24,450 nucleotides of DNA from Amoebophilaceae bacterium (GTDB taxonomy: Bacteria; Bacteroidota; Bacteroidia; Cytophagales; Amoebophilaceae), in assembly GCA_023257955.1 (NCBI GenBank), contig JALRAY010000007.1, forward strand, positions 1 to 24,450, read 5' to 3'. The notes under the pieces were generated by a model that searched no databases, was not told where the DNA came from, and was given only the letters and a program-made list of their open reading frames with translations. This document shows positions 16,024 to 23,527 of the stretch, piece after piece (the first letter of the stretch is position 1; each line of letters begins with the position of its first letter). The position numbers and the translations under genes are program-made.

Positions 16024-16944
16024 GTGAGTAATCTAATGAATGGGCACTTGAGCCTAGAAACTATACGAGATTTTTGTACCATTCTCGGTGTGATATTAAT
16101 TCCTGCCGGTTGGATCTATCATCAATTTCAACAACGTGTTTTAGATCAGTACCTCAGCAAGGAAAAGAAATACCAAGCCATGCTGCGTTCAGCAGATGCG
16201 CTATTATATGAGGATTTTCGGCACCCTGAAATACAGCAGTTGGTGTATGAATTTATAAAAGAATTTCAAGCCTGTTTTTTATATGTGCCGGATAGTGTAA
16301 TACGGACGGGGCATGAGTTTTTGTGTTGTTTTGAAGAATTATTGGGGGATCCAGACGTGAATCTATGTACAGAGCTAGAGGATATATTGTTAGATGATGA
16401 TAAAGATGATGATGAGGATGAAGTGCATAGACACGAGATTTTAGAGAAAAAGGCCCTAGCGAATACTTCTAAAAAGCATAGAATTTTGTACGAAGAGTAT
16501 CTGAATGAGCGCCAAAAGGCGCTTTATCAAGAATTGCGGGATAAACGCTATCCGGAATTTATCAAGGCTATCCGTAAGGATATGATGCCTAAAAGAACGA
16601 CGTTATCGAATGAAGAATATATTGCTTCTGTGCCTTCTCAAATTAAGATTAGGCGTCATTTAAGGTTTGTGGGTAAGAACTTAGCTCACTTAATTTTATT
16701 GCTAGTAGAGGCAAATAAGGAGCAGGACCTAGAAAAGGTTGAAACACTGACTGCAAAGCTGGTGAAGGCGCTGAAAAATACGTTTAAGGATATCAGTTAC
16801 CGGCTGACAAGGAATAATAGGATCATCATTGTTTTGGGAGATAGGCAATATGGCATCATTAATTTCTTAGATATTCTCTCCATCGATGAAATATTTGGTT
16901 TTGAAAAAGCGGTTGAGATCAAAAAAGCATTGGAGCGGGTTTGA
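16024..16944 (+). CDS. Hypothetical membrane-anchored acidic protein
   Basis: I do not recognise this 306-residue protein. One hydrophobic segment at about 16-33 (TILGVILIPAGWIYHQF) suggests an N-terminal membrane anchor, with most of the chain on one side. A strongly acidic run at 117-133 (ELEDILLDDDKDDDEDE) splits a helical, charged N-terminal half from a basic middle (KAIRKDMMPKRTTL). A second weak hydrophobic patch is at 219-230 (NLAHLILLLVEA). The C-terminal part is predicted helical, ending EKAVEIKKALERV. The GTG at 16024 is the longest start; an ATG at 16036 is four codons later and equally plausible. It is a single gene with its own candidate promoter. The intact frame beside several broken ones suggests it is under selection. 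Confidence 0.65.
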   Translation: MSNLMNGHLSLETIRDFCTILGVILIPAGWIYHQFQQRVLDQYLSKEKKYQAMLRSADALLYEDFRHPEIQQLVYEFIKEFQACFLYVPDSVIRTGHEFLCCFEELLGDPDVNLCTELEDILLDDDKDDDEDEVHRHEILEKKALANTSKKHRILYEEYLNERQKALYQELRDKRYPEFIKAIRKDMMPKRTTLSNEEYIASVPSQIKIRRHLRFVGKNLAHLILLLVEANKEQDLEKVETLTAKLVKALKNTFKDISYRLTRNNRIIIVLGDRQYGIINFLDILSIDEIFGFEKAVEIKKALERV

Positions 16945-17051
16945 GTTTATAGATATAGCACAGAAGGTGTACTTCGATAGCTATATGCTCCATAAATATG
17001 TCTTTGTTGTTTACATTAGCAACAGCAAAATTGACAATAGTTGCTACGTTC

Positions 17052-17390
17052 TTATTTGAGCTTGATCACATAGGGAGGTTCTTTGGCTTCTATAATACCC
17101 ATAGGAGCAACTCTATGCGCTACGGCAGATTGTTTACGGGTAAGCATGTAAGCAGATTTTAAGGAGATGAATTCCACACGCAGCATTTCTATTTGTTTCT
17201 CCAATATGACTAATTGCCGTGCTTTGCGTTCATAGTAATGGGTATTTCCTACATAGATAAGCCCTAGTAAAAAGCCGTATAAGATAATAGGGAGATAACG
17301 TGCGGGTAATCCATCTGCAAAGATTTGAGTGAGAGGTATTTTTTGCTCAATATAGCTAAAAATACCTCTGCGCTTTTTTATATCGGACAT
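17052..17390 (-). CDS. ftsL: FtsL-like cell division protein
   Basis: The 112-residue single-pass membrane protein has a short basic cytoplasmic head, a hydrophobic helix at about 33-49 (LPIILYGFLLGLIYVGN) and a coiled-coil-like periplasmic segment (RKARQLVILEKQIEMLRVEF followed by ISLKSAYMLTRKQS). This is the layout of the Bacteroidota FtsL-like family, a divisome component that acts with FtsB/FtsQ and FtsWI. Such genes usually lie between rsmH and ftsI; here it is alone between a + strand gene and repeats, so the cluster has been broken up. An 18-base homopolymer lies 36 bases upstream of its start. Sequence similarity in this family is always weak, so the call rests on topology. Confidence 0.65.
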   Translation of the reverse strand: MSDIKKRRGIFSYIEQKIPLTQIFADGLPARYLPIILYGFLLGLIYVGNTHYYERKARQLVILEKQIEMLRVEFISLKSAYMLTRKQSAVAHRVAPMGIIEAKEPPYVIKLK

Positions 17391-17426
17391 TTCGCATCTA
17401 AAAGTTAAGAATTTTCATTTTTTAAA

Positions 17427-17444
17427 TTTTTTTTTTTTTTTTTT
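17427..17444. repeat. 18-base T homopolymer upstream of ftsL
   Basis: An uninterrupted run of 18 T on the + strand (A on the coding strand of ftsL) sits 36 bases before the ftsL ATG, in the likely promoter/leader. Such tracts change length readily. It is non-coding here. Confidence 0.8.
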
Positions 17445-17547
17445 GTTGCTGGTGCTTTGCTATGTGAGATACCTTCCTGAAAGGGGTTTTTAGCTATTAA
17501 TCATGCAGATTTCTGGCGAAATTTACACCTCTGATACTACCAAATAC

Positions 17548-17914
17548 GTAACTACTCAGGTACTTGCAAAGGCCTTGAAAGCCTACAGAGTCGAATCAAC
17601 CCATGGCAAGTGCTACGTCTGGATTGCTTCGCTAAGCTCGCAATGACGGCGCCTTTTAACCCACATTGAGCATATCGGCTTCAACAGGCTATAAAAGCCT
17701 GTTTTGCATAGTTATAACCCTTGAAATATTGCATTCAGCAAGCAACCTACTCAATCTAGGTTTCAACGTCATTACGAGGAGCCGCTCTCACCTTGTCATT
17801 GCGAGGAGCCGAAGGCGACGAAGCAAACCATGGCGAGTGCTACGTCTGGATTGCTTCGCTCCGCTCGCAATGACGGCGCCTTTTAACGTCGTTTAGAGAT
17901 ACCTGAGTAGTTAC
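17548..17914. repeat. 367-bp composite repeat element bounded by GTAACTACTCAGGTA inverted repeats
   Basis: The outer arms are perfect over 15 bases: 17548-17562 and 17900-17914. Inside, a 60-base segment occurs twice in direct orientation (17601-17660 and 17828-17887) with three mismatches. Its core is GGATTGCTTCGC...CTCGCAATGACGGCGCC. A long hairpin can form between GTCATTGCGAG (17795-17805) and CTCGCAATGAC (17864-17874). Between the direct copies lies the 99-base unit that recurs at 23343-23440. Shares ends and core with 2657-2873. There is no credible coding frame. Confidence 0.7.
17662..17760 (+). repeat. 99-bp interspersed repeat with hairpin, copy 1
   Basis: The unit runs from CACATTGAGCATATCGGCTT to TCAATCTAGG and matches 23343-23440 along its whole length with scattered substitutions. 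A perfect 8-bp stem lies at 17683-17703: aacaggct, loop ataaa, agcctgtt, then TT. In the other copy both sides of the stem differ in a compensating way. Confidence 0.7.
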
Positions 17915-17979
17915 AACTATTGTATGCTATTTCAAGCAAGCAGCGGGCGAAATAACATCATAGGCGATCATGCTAACCA

Positions 17980-19503
17980 TTATTTGAGTGTGCCTAGATA
18001 CTTCCTTTGCAAGTAATCTAAAAACACATTGGGGTTAATTTCTTTCTCTCCCGTTGAGGAATAAAGTAAATCTGTGGAATGTTGAAGGCATCCAAAGTAA
18101 CGTAAATGGGTATCAAGGTAATCATTTAACGCTGTAAACTTTCCTACACATAACTGGTCAGAAATTAAAAAATTTTGTTCTTTGGCTCTACGCATAAGCA
18201 TGCTGGCAATAATGGCGCCATTGGTATAAGCAGGAAAGTAACCAAAAGCTCCGGAAGGCCAATGGATGTCTTGCATACAGCCATCGCTATCATTTGGAGG
18301 AGTAATGCCTAAGTAACTTTGCATTTTCTCATTCCATAACTGGGGAATATCTTCGGCTTTTAGGTTGTCTTTAATCATAGCCTTTTCTATCTCAAACCGC
18401 AATATCACATGTAGTGGATAGGTTACTTCATCTGCGGCTATGCGGATGAGGCTTGGCTTTACCCGGGTGATGAGTTTGTATAAATTTTCTGCCGTGTATT
18501 CAGGGCCTTTCAATCCAAATTCATCATGCAATATCCTAGATAAGAATCGGGTAAATTCTTGGGATCCAGCAGCTTGGCGTTCCATAATCAAAGATTGGCT
18601 TTCATGAAAGGCCATACCTTTGGCTTGGCCTACAGGTTGATCTCGGTGTCTATGAGGGAGATACTGCTGGTATAAGCCATGGCCCGTTTCATGGATGATG
18701 GCATAGAGGCCGGAGATAAAATCATGGGGATTGTATCGCGTAGTTAGCCGTACATCATCATTAGTTCCTGTGCAGAAGGGGTGTGCGGATTTATCTAGCC
18801 GACCTTTGGAGAGGTCAAAACCCATGCTTTCAATAATACGCAAGCCGATGGCTTCTTGTGTTGGCTCATCTATGGGTTCTGATAAGGGTATCAACTGCTC
18901 CTTTTTTTGTTTTTCCATCACTTGCTCTAAGAGCTTAGGTAGTGCCGCTTTTAGCACATCATACACTTTTTGAATTTCTTCCGTAGTTCTATCTGGATCA
19001 TATAGGTCTAGCATCATATCGTATGGATCTTTACCAAAGTGATCTGCTTTGGCATGAGCTATTTGGCGCGCTAGATCAAAGACATGATTGAGGGATGGGG
19101 TCAAGGCTTTGAAGTCATTCTCTTCGCGAGCCTTCTTCCACTCAAAGACACATTCACTGGTAGCTATGCTATAAGCAGCCTGTAGATTGGGATCTATACA
19201 TTTTGCATGGGCATAGGTTTTTTGAATGAGATCGAGGTTGGCTTCTTGCCACTGATCTAAGTGCTCATATTCTTGTTGCACTGCTTGCAGTAATGAGGCT
19301 AGATTATCAGCTGTCTGTAATTTATGGATTGTTTCTGAGAGGGTACCTATTTCTTGGTGTCTACTCGGTGCGGAACCGGGTGGTAAGTTGACTTCTGCAT
19401 CCCAATGTATTAACGCTTCTATATTTTTTAGATGGGTAATCTGTTTGAATTGTTCTGCTAGTTTTAAGTAATTGCTGATTGATGATGCCATATGATTGTT
19501 CAT
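17980..19503 (-). CDS. Metallocarboxypeptidase, M32 (Taq) family
   Basis: The 507-residue zinc carboxypeptidase removes C-terminal amino acids from peptides, probably in the cytoplasm since no signal peptide is seen. The zinc motif HETGH is at 271-275 and the third ligand lies in HESQS at 300-304. Other M32 marks are HPF (241-243), NDDVRLTTRY (248-257), RIAADEVTYPLHVILRFEIE and GAFGYFPAYTNGA. Length is normal for the family. The frame extends upstream to a TTG at 19524 that overlaps the preceding gene's stop. The ATG at 19501-19503, 2 bases after that stop, is preferred. It is coupled to the GH3 gene as the second cistron. A peptide-salvage role fits an amino-acid-dependent intracellular bacterium, as inference. 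Confidence 0.93.
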   Translation of the reverse strand: MNNHMASSISNYLKLAEQFKQITHLKNIEALIHWDAEVNLPPGSAPSRHQEIGTLSETIHKLQTADNLASLLQAVQQEYEHLDQWQEANLDLIQKTYAHAKCIDPNLQAAYSIATSECVFEWKKAREENDFKALTPSLNHVFDLARQIAHAKADHFGKDPYDMMLDLYDPDRTTEEIQKVYDVLKAALPKLLEQVMEKQKKEQLIPLSEPIDEPTQEAIGLRIIESMGFDLSKGRLDKSAHPFCTGTNDDVRLTTRYNPHDFISGLYAIIHETGHGLYQQYLPHRHRDQPVGQAKGMAFHESQSLIMERQAAGSQEFTRFLSRILHDEFGLKGPEYTAENLYKLITRVKPSLIRIAADEVTYPLHVILRFEIEKAMIKDNLKAEDIPQLWNEKMQSYLGITPPNDSDGCMQDIHWPSGAFGYFPAYTNGAIIASMLMRRAKEQNFLISDQLCVGKFTALNDYLDTHLRYFGCLQHSTDLLYSSTGEKEINPNVFLDYLQRKYLGTLK

Positions 19504-19505
19504 TA

Positions 19506-20876
19506 TCACAATTTTAAGGAGCAATTTTCATTGCTCATATTGCGTAAAATTTCATTCGAGTTTTGCACAGCCTGTAAAAGTTCTTGATCCCCTTCTAAGA
19601 TACGACTAACAATGGCATCTCTGACGGAAATTGCTTTTTCTATTAATGAAATCTCCCCTTCTTGATCGTGTATAATCCCTTGTTTTTTATTAGCTGCAGG
19701 ATTAGCAGAGTAGATTAGTACATTTACCCCCACCTTCAAGGAATTACATGCTACATCAACAGGGTCATAATTATTAGCGATCGCTCCCATATCCATAGCA
19801 TCGGATACTATAAGCCCTTGAAAGTTCAGTTTTTTACGTAGCAGATTGGCAATAATTTTTTTAGAAAAAGTTGCTGGCAGGCCCTCTTGATCAAGCTTTT
19901 TATTAACTACATGTGCCGGCATTACAGCTGTTTTTACACCTTTTTTAAATAACTTTTTATAAGGTTCTAATTCTTTATTTTTAAAAGTCTTTGTCACATC
20001 TACAAAATCTTCATGTGTATCGCCCCTTGAAGAGCCATGCCCGGGAAAATGTTTGAGACACGTTGTTATACCATGTTGACCGAAACCTTCTATAAAAGCT
20101 TGTGCACACTCTACAACAACACTAGGATCTGATGAATAAGATCTTTCGAGTCCACCTATGACAGGACAATTTTCATCATGCAAATCAACAACAGGGCCTA
20201 AATTCATTGTAAACCCACAAGCTGCAACTTGTTTCCCTACTTTAGAATACAACTTTTTTAACTGAGTTTGATTTAGTTTTTTTTCCTTTATCTTACGTCC
20301 CAACTCTTTCGGAGAGGCCAGTGAAATAAAATCTTTAAGTCGATTAATACGTCCTCCTTCTAAGTCTACAAATCTCATAAAGCTAGAGCCAAGAGGACTA
20401 TTTTCAGATAAGAATTTGTTTAAAGCTGTAATTTGTTCTTTGTTTTCTACATTATAATTATAAGCAATAAAACCTCCTAACTCGCCAGCCTGTAAAGCTG
20501 TAATATATATTTCTGGTAAATCATCTGCATATTTACCTGGAGCACCAATGACAAATAATCTTCCAACTAACCTTTTTAATTCATCTTCTCTTAGTTCTAC
20601 CTCTCTCTTCTTCGAATTATTATCTTCGTTGCCACCATTCACACACTCTCCTTGCTCTTGTGACTCTGTTTCAGATTGAGCTGATTGTAGCGTTGATGTG
20701 GATAAGGTCGGATTAGCTTTTGATGCATTCACCTCTAACGAGGAATCCAGTTGCATTGTTGTTTTTTCGTTTATAATTTCTCCAGCTCTGAATCCAGAAA
20801 GTAGTTGTAATAATAGTAAGCAAAAAGCTATACTACTTTTAAATGGTGTTGTTCTTTTTTTATCAGATTGTTTCAT
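19506..20876 (-). CDS. Glycoside hydrolase family 3, NagZ-like beta-N-acetylhexosaminidase, exported
   Basis: The 456-residue protein contains a GH3 N-terminal barrel of the NagZ type, which removes GlcNAc from peptidoglycan fragments. Landmarks are RFVDLEGGRINRL (168-180), the motif KHFPGHG at 275-281 with the Asp286-x-His288 pair of NagZ enzymes, AVMPAHV, and LIVSDAMDMGAI with nucleophile Asp359. Residues 1-33 form a signal peptide: basic start MKQSDKKRT, then the core IAFCLLLLQLL. A Ser/Glu/Asn-rich linker (about 40-95) separates it from the catalytic part. The frame also allows an ATG at 20948, 24 codons earlier. The ATG at 20876 is chosen because the signal peptide then starts properly. 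NagZ is cytoplasmic in proteobacteria, so an exported form suggests a periplasmic or outside role. The M32 gene follows directly. Confidence 0.88.
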   Translation of the reverse strand: MKQSDKKRTTPFKSSIAFCLLLLQLLSGFRAGEIINEKTTMQLDSSLEVNASKANPTLSTSTLQSAQSETESQEQGECVNGGNEDNNSKKREVELREDELKRLVGRLFVIGAPGKYADDLPEIYITALQAGELGGFIAYNYNVENKEQITALNKFLSENSPLGSSFMRFVDLEGGRINRLKDFISLASPKELGRKIKEKKLNQTQLKKLYSKVGKQVAACGFTMNLGPVVDLHDENCPVIGGLERSYSSDPSVVVECAQAFIEGFGQHGITTCLKHFPGHGSSRGDTHEDFVDVTKTFKNKELEPYKKLFKKGVKTAVMPAHVVNKKLDQEGLPATFSKKIIANLLRKKLNFQGLIVSDAMDMGAIANNYDPVDVACNSLKVGVNVLIYSANPAANKKQGIIHDQEGEISLIEKAISVRDAIVSRILEGDQELLQAVQNSNEILRNMSNENCSLKL

Positions 20877-20974
20877 AATAGTCTTCTTATTGAAAAATGG
20901 AATAAAATATTTTTCTAATCTTAAATGCTTGTTGATTGATTGTGTCATATTATTGCTTGCTATTGTTGTTAATG

Positions 20975-20997
20975 TAATGTGGTAATGTGGTAATGTG
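20975..20997. repeat. Short tandem repeat taatgtgg
   Basis: The 8-base unit taatgtgg occurs just under three times in a row, between the GH3 gene and the lipoprotein gene upstream of it. It lies in the likely leader or promoter region of the GH3 gene and may vary in copy number. Confidence 0.6.
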
Positions 20998-21063
20998 ATT
21001 GACTGAAAATATCAGCTATCTCATCTATTCTTTTTTGATTAGCGGGGTATCTCTCGCTTGTTA

Positions 21064-22758
21064 TTATTTACGCCATACATACTCCCCTATACTGATTTTG
21101 TTGCCGTCTTTTTCTAAAAAGAATTGAATTGTGACTTTGGTTGCTTCCCCTTGCTGCAAGGTGAACGGTGCTTTCTGGGATTCATTAGCTGTAAGACTTT
21201 TCTTTAATAAGTCCTTGAGATTTTTTTCATCGCCAACTATCTTATTCCCTCTTATTAGTTGCACATTGCTAACATCTCCTTCACCGGTTATGGTGTATGA
21301 AAATTTGACTTGGGCTAACTCTTTTGGAGGAATAGATTGCGGCTCTGTAGAAGTGAATGTTATATTAAATTGACGATCTTCTTTTGAAGCAGACGCAATA
21401 TCTATTTCGCACTTCATGGTGCCTAAAGTAATATTTTGCTTTGAGCTACTACCTACTGGTTTGGGTTTAGCGTTTTCATTAGTGCTTGTTTTCTTTTTGT
21501 CTTCCTTACACCAATTCAACGTCCCTATCTGTGTTTTTTGATCTCCTTTGTGCACAAAGAAGTGGATAGTTATATGCGTTGCATTGCAAGGATTAATATT
21601 CCATGTTGATTCATTAGGCTTCTGAATACTTCCTAATACTGTATTATTCATATCCACCTTCGGCGTCGTGTTTGCTCTTGTTATGGTGATATTAGTATCA
21701 TTGGTAGCATCCGTATTGCTAATAGCATAGCTTAGGGAATATGCTTGTAGTGCATTTTTGAATCCCTGCGCTTTTGTAATTTTTTTTACTAAAATCTTGA
21801 CATCGTTAGTACGGTTACCACCTTCAACTTTGATATTCATGATTCCATCTACCGCTACAGTATTGTCTGCTGCTATTGGAGACTCAGGGGATCTGCTGGC
21901 TTTTGGGGCATCATCTTCTTCCGGACCTGAAGGTTCTTCTGGTGGCGTGGAGCCTGCCTGGGGACTTGTGTCATCTCCTTCTGCCTCCGCTTCAGATTGT
22001 AGATCTGCGGCAGGATCTTGGGGAGCTGTTGCTTGGTCTGCTGATGAGGCCACGTGCGGCGATGTTGCTTGGGAACTTAGAGAACCTTCTCCTTGATGAT
22101 CGCTAGGTGCTGCATGCGCGGATGCTGCTTGAGAACCTGGTGAAACTTCTCCTTGATCATCACCACTAGGTGTTGTATGCGCGGATACTGCTCGGCCCCC
22201 TTGGAAAAATTCTCCTTGATCACCACTAGCTGCTGCATGTGGGGATGCTATTTGGAAACCTGGAGAAACTCTTCCTTGATCACCACTAGCTGTTGCATGC
22301 GGGGATGATGTTTGGGAACCTTGTGAAACTCCTCCTTGATGATGGCTAGCTGCTGCTTGGGAACCTGAAGAAAACGCTCCTTGCTGATCACCACTAAGAT
22401 CACCAGTGGGGCCTGCTTGCGGAGATCCTGCTTCAGGACTTAATGTTACAACTGATCCATCGTAATCTGCTGGTGGATCCATGTCAGCAGGCGCACTTGC
22501 GAAAGAGCTGGTTGGTTGGTCTCCTGTTTTGGAGGAGGATGTTCTTGGCGAACTTTGGGTAGAGGGGCTTGATTTGGCTTTGGGCTTTGAGGATTTTTTT
22601 GGTACCTTTTCATCATCTTCTGCCGTTTCATCTTCTAAATAATCATTCCCATTCTTATTACAGCTAGGTGCGCCTAAAAGGCTGGCGATAAGTACTGTGC
22701 TGATTACCTGCAAAACAAGCTTACTAAAAAGTAGCTTTATAAGATTACGTATGTACAT
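21064..22758 (-). CDS. Repeat-rich lipoprotein with duplicated C-terminal domain
   Basis: I do not recognise this 564-residue protein. The N-terminus looks like a lipoprotein signal (hydrophobic stretch at 12-30, then GAPSCNKN with Cys33; the lipobox is non-standard). Residues 40-120 are charged, then Ser/Pro-rich. Residues 141-240 hold five tandem units of 20-21 residues of the type DQGxVSPGxQxASPHAAxSG, with a partial unit before. An acidic Pro-rich linker (250-300) follows. The C-terminal part has two related domains (about 304-418 and 442-564): ATHITIHFFVHKGDQK in the first aligns with ATKVTIQFFLEKDGNK in the second, each followed by an IGxxxW ending, and each preceded by Y/F-S-Y-x-I. This suggests beta-sandwich modules on a long flexible stalk, a surface protein layout. 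It is followed by the GH3 gene on the same strand, about 190 bases from its start. Confidence 0.75.
   Translation of the reverse strand: MYIRNLIKLLFSKLVLQVISTVLIASLLGAPSCNKNGNDYLEDETAEDDEKVPKKSSKPKAKSSPSTQSSPRTSSSKTGDQPTSSFASAPADMDPPADYDGSVVTLSPEAGSPQAGPTGDLSGDQQGAFSSGSQAAASHHQGGVSQGSQTSSPHATASGDQGRVSPGFQIASPHAAASGDQGEFFQGGRAVSAHTTPSGDDQGEVSPGSQAASAHAAPSDHQGEGSLSSQATSPHVASSADQATAPQDPAADLQSEAEAEGDDTSPQAGSTPPEEPSGPEEDDAPKASRSPESPIAADNTVAVDGIMNIKVEGGNRTNDVKILVKKITKAQGFKNALQAYSLSYAISNTDATNDTNITITRANTTPKVDMNNTVLGSIQKPNESTWNINPCNATHITIHFFVHKGDQKTQIGTLNWCKEDKKKTSTNENAKPKPVGSSSKQNITLGTMKCEIDIASASKEDRQFNITFTSTEPQSIPPKELAQVKFSYTITGEGDVSNVQLIRGNKIVGDEKNLKDLLKKSLTANESQKAPFTLQQGEATKVTIQFFLEKDGNKISIGEYVWRK
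22039..22338 (-). repeat. Tandem repeat array inside the lipoprotein gene (5 units of 60-63 bp)
   Basis: The DNA behind residues 141-240 consists of five units of 60-63 bases, diverged at the DNA level but aligned in the protein (DQGxxSxGxQxxSxHxxxSG). Some units differ by one codon. Such arrays can gain or lose units by recombination. Confidence 0.65.
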
Positions 22759-23342
22759 ATTGGTATCGAGTTAAAATGGCTTTGCCTATAAGGCTTACCA
22801 AGGGTTAAACTTCATTACTTCATGCGCACTTCTTCTCTACGTTCTTCTTTAGTGCAATATTTTTACATCTGATTCATGTTCTCTATTATCAACTTGTTCT
22901 TAATCATTGCATTTTACAAAACTTTTCTATTACAATCCAAATTTATCTTGCATAATATATCCTTTTAGGTAATGTGTACTAGTAATAGGTATGCTTGAGA
23001 CATGTTTCTATCTCTCAACAGAATACCCTGCAGTATTATACTAATTAAGTTAGAGATTGCGGAAGTGTAAATCTTAAAATCGGCTTATCATGTATTTAAT
23101 AAGCTTAACACCCAACATATGCTAAAAACTCTAAAATTTGAGTTTTAAAATTTTGAAAAATAGATTCAAATGAATCTTATAACGTTCATTTTCACAAGAG
23201 AAAAACAACTTTTTTGTGATACAAAAGACTGAATTATTGCTCTAATAATAACTTGTCGGGTGGTAAGTTTAATAAGCCATTATCGAGTTAATCCCCATTT
23301 GAGGTTTCGTATTTTCTACATATAACCAGTATACATATTGTT
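22759..23342. other. AT-rich gene-free stretch with two palindromes
   Basis: No coding frame is supported on either strand. Two close palindromes stand out: aaaactc ... gagtttt (23125-23131 and 23140-23146) and agattcaaatgaatct (23162-23177, arms of seven). The part next to 22758 must hold the lipoprotein promoter, but I see no clear TAnnTTTG motif. The rest looks like decayed sequence. Confidence 0.5.
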
Positions 23343-23440
23343 CACATTGAGTATATCGTGTTCAATAGGCTCCCAAAGCCTATTTTGTATAGTGATAACC
23401 TTGAAATATTACATTCAGCAGACAAAATATTCAATCTAGG
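23343..23440 (+). repeat. 98-bp interspersed repeat with hairpin, copy 2
   Basis: This unit matches 17662-17760 from CACATTGAG to TCAATCTAGG. Its hairpin (23364-23384) reads aataggct, loop cccaa, agcctatt, again a perfect 8-bp stem. An IS terminus begins 16 bases after the unit ends. Unlike copy 1, it is not enclosed by GTAACTACTCAG ends. Confidence 0.7.
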
Positions 23441-23456
23441 AGATTTTGTCCTGTGT

Positions 23457-23472
23457 AAGACTTTCGCACTTT
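23457..23472 (+). repeat. Solo IS terminus related to the IS4/IS701-like element
   Basis: aagactttcgcacttt differs at one position from the left terminus at 12687-12702. No matching opposite end or transposase sequence follows within the window. It may be a leftover after deletion, or the edge of an element whose other end lies beyond the window. Confidence 0.5.
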
Positions 23473-23477
23473 TGAAA

Positions 23478-23517
23478 ACGCAAATAACCATAATATTCAG
23501 CTGATAATTATTTGCGT
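23478..23517 (-). terminator. Hairpin terminator after the 120-residue gene
   Basis: acgcaaataa (23478-23487) and ttatttgcgt (23508-23517) form a perfect 10-bp stem. Read on the minus strand it comes 10 bases after the stop of the gene at 23528-23890 and is followed by TTTTC, so it can serve as an intrinsic terminator. The stem is AT-rich and the loop long (20 bases), so efficiency is uncertain. Confidence 0.45.
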
Positions 23518-23527
23518 AAGTATAGAT

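Noticed and set aside
17581..17610. tRNA-like AGTCGAATC stretch
   Set aside because: No acceptor, D or anticodon stems can be formed around it; it belongs to the repeat element.
17666..17896. 76-codon frame on the + strand
   Set aside because: It reads through the repeat element at 17548-17914, and its residues are a translation of the palindromic repeats.
20975..20997. Possible CRISPR-like repeat
   Set aside because: It is only an 8-base tandem unit without spacers; no CRISPR array or cas gene is present in the window.
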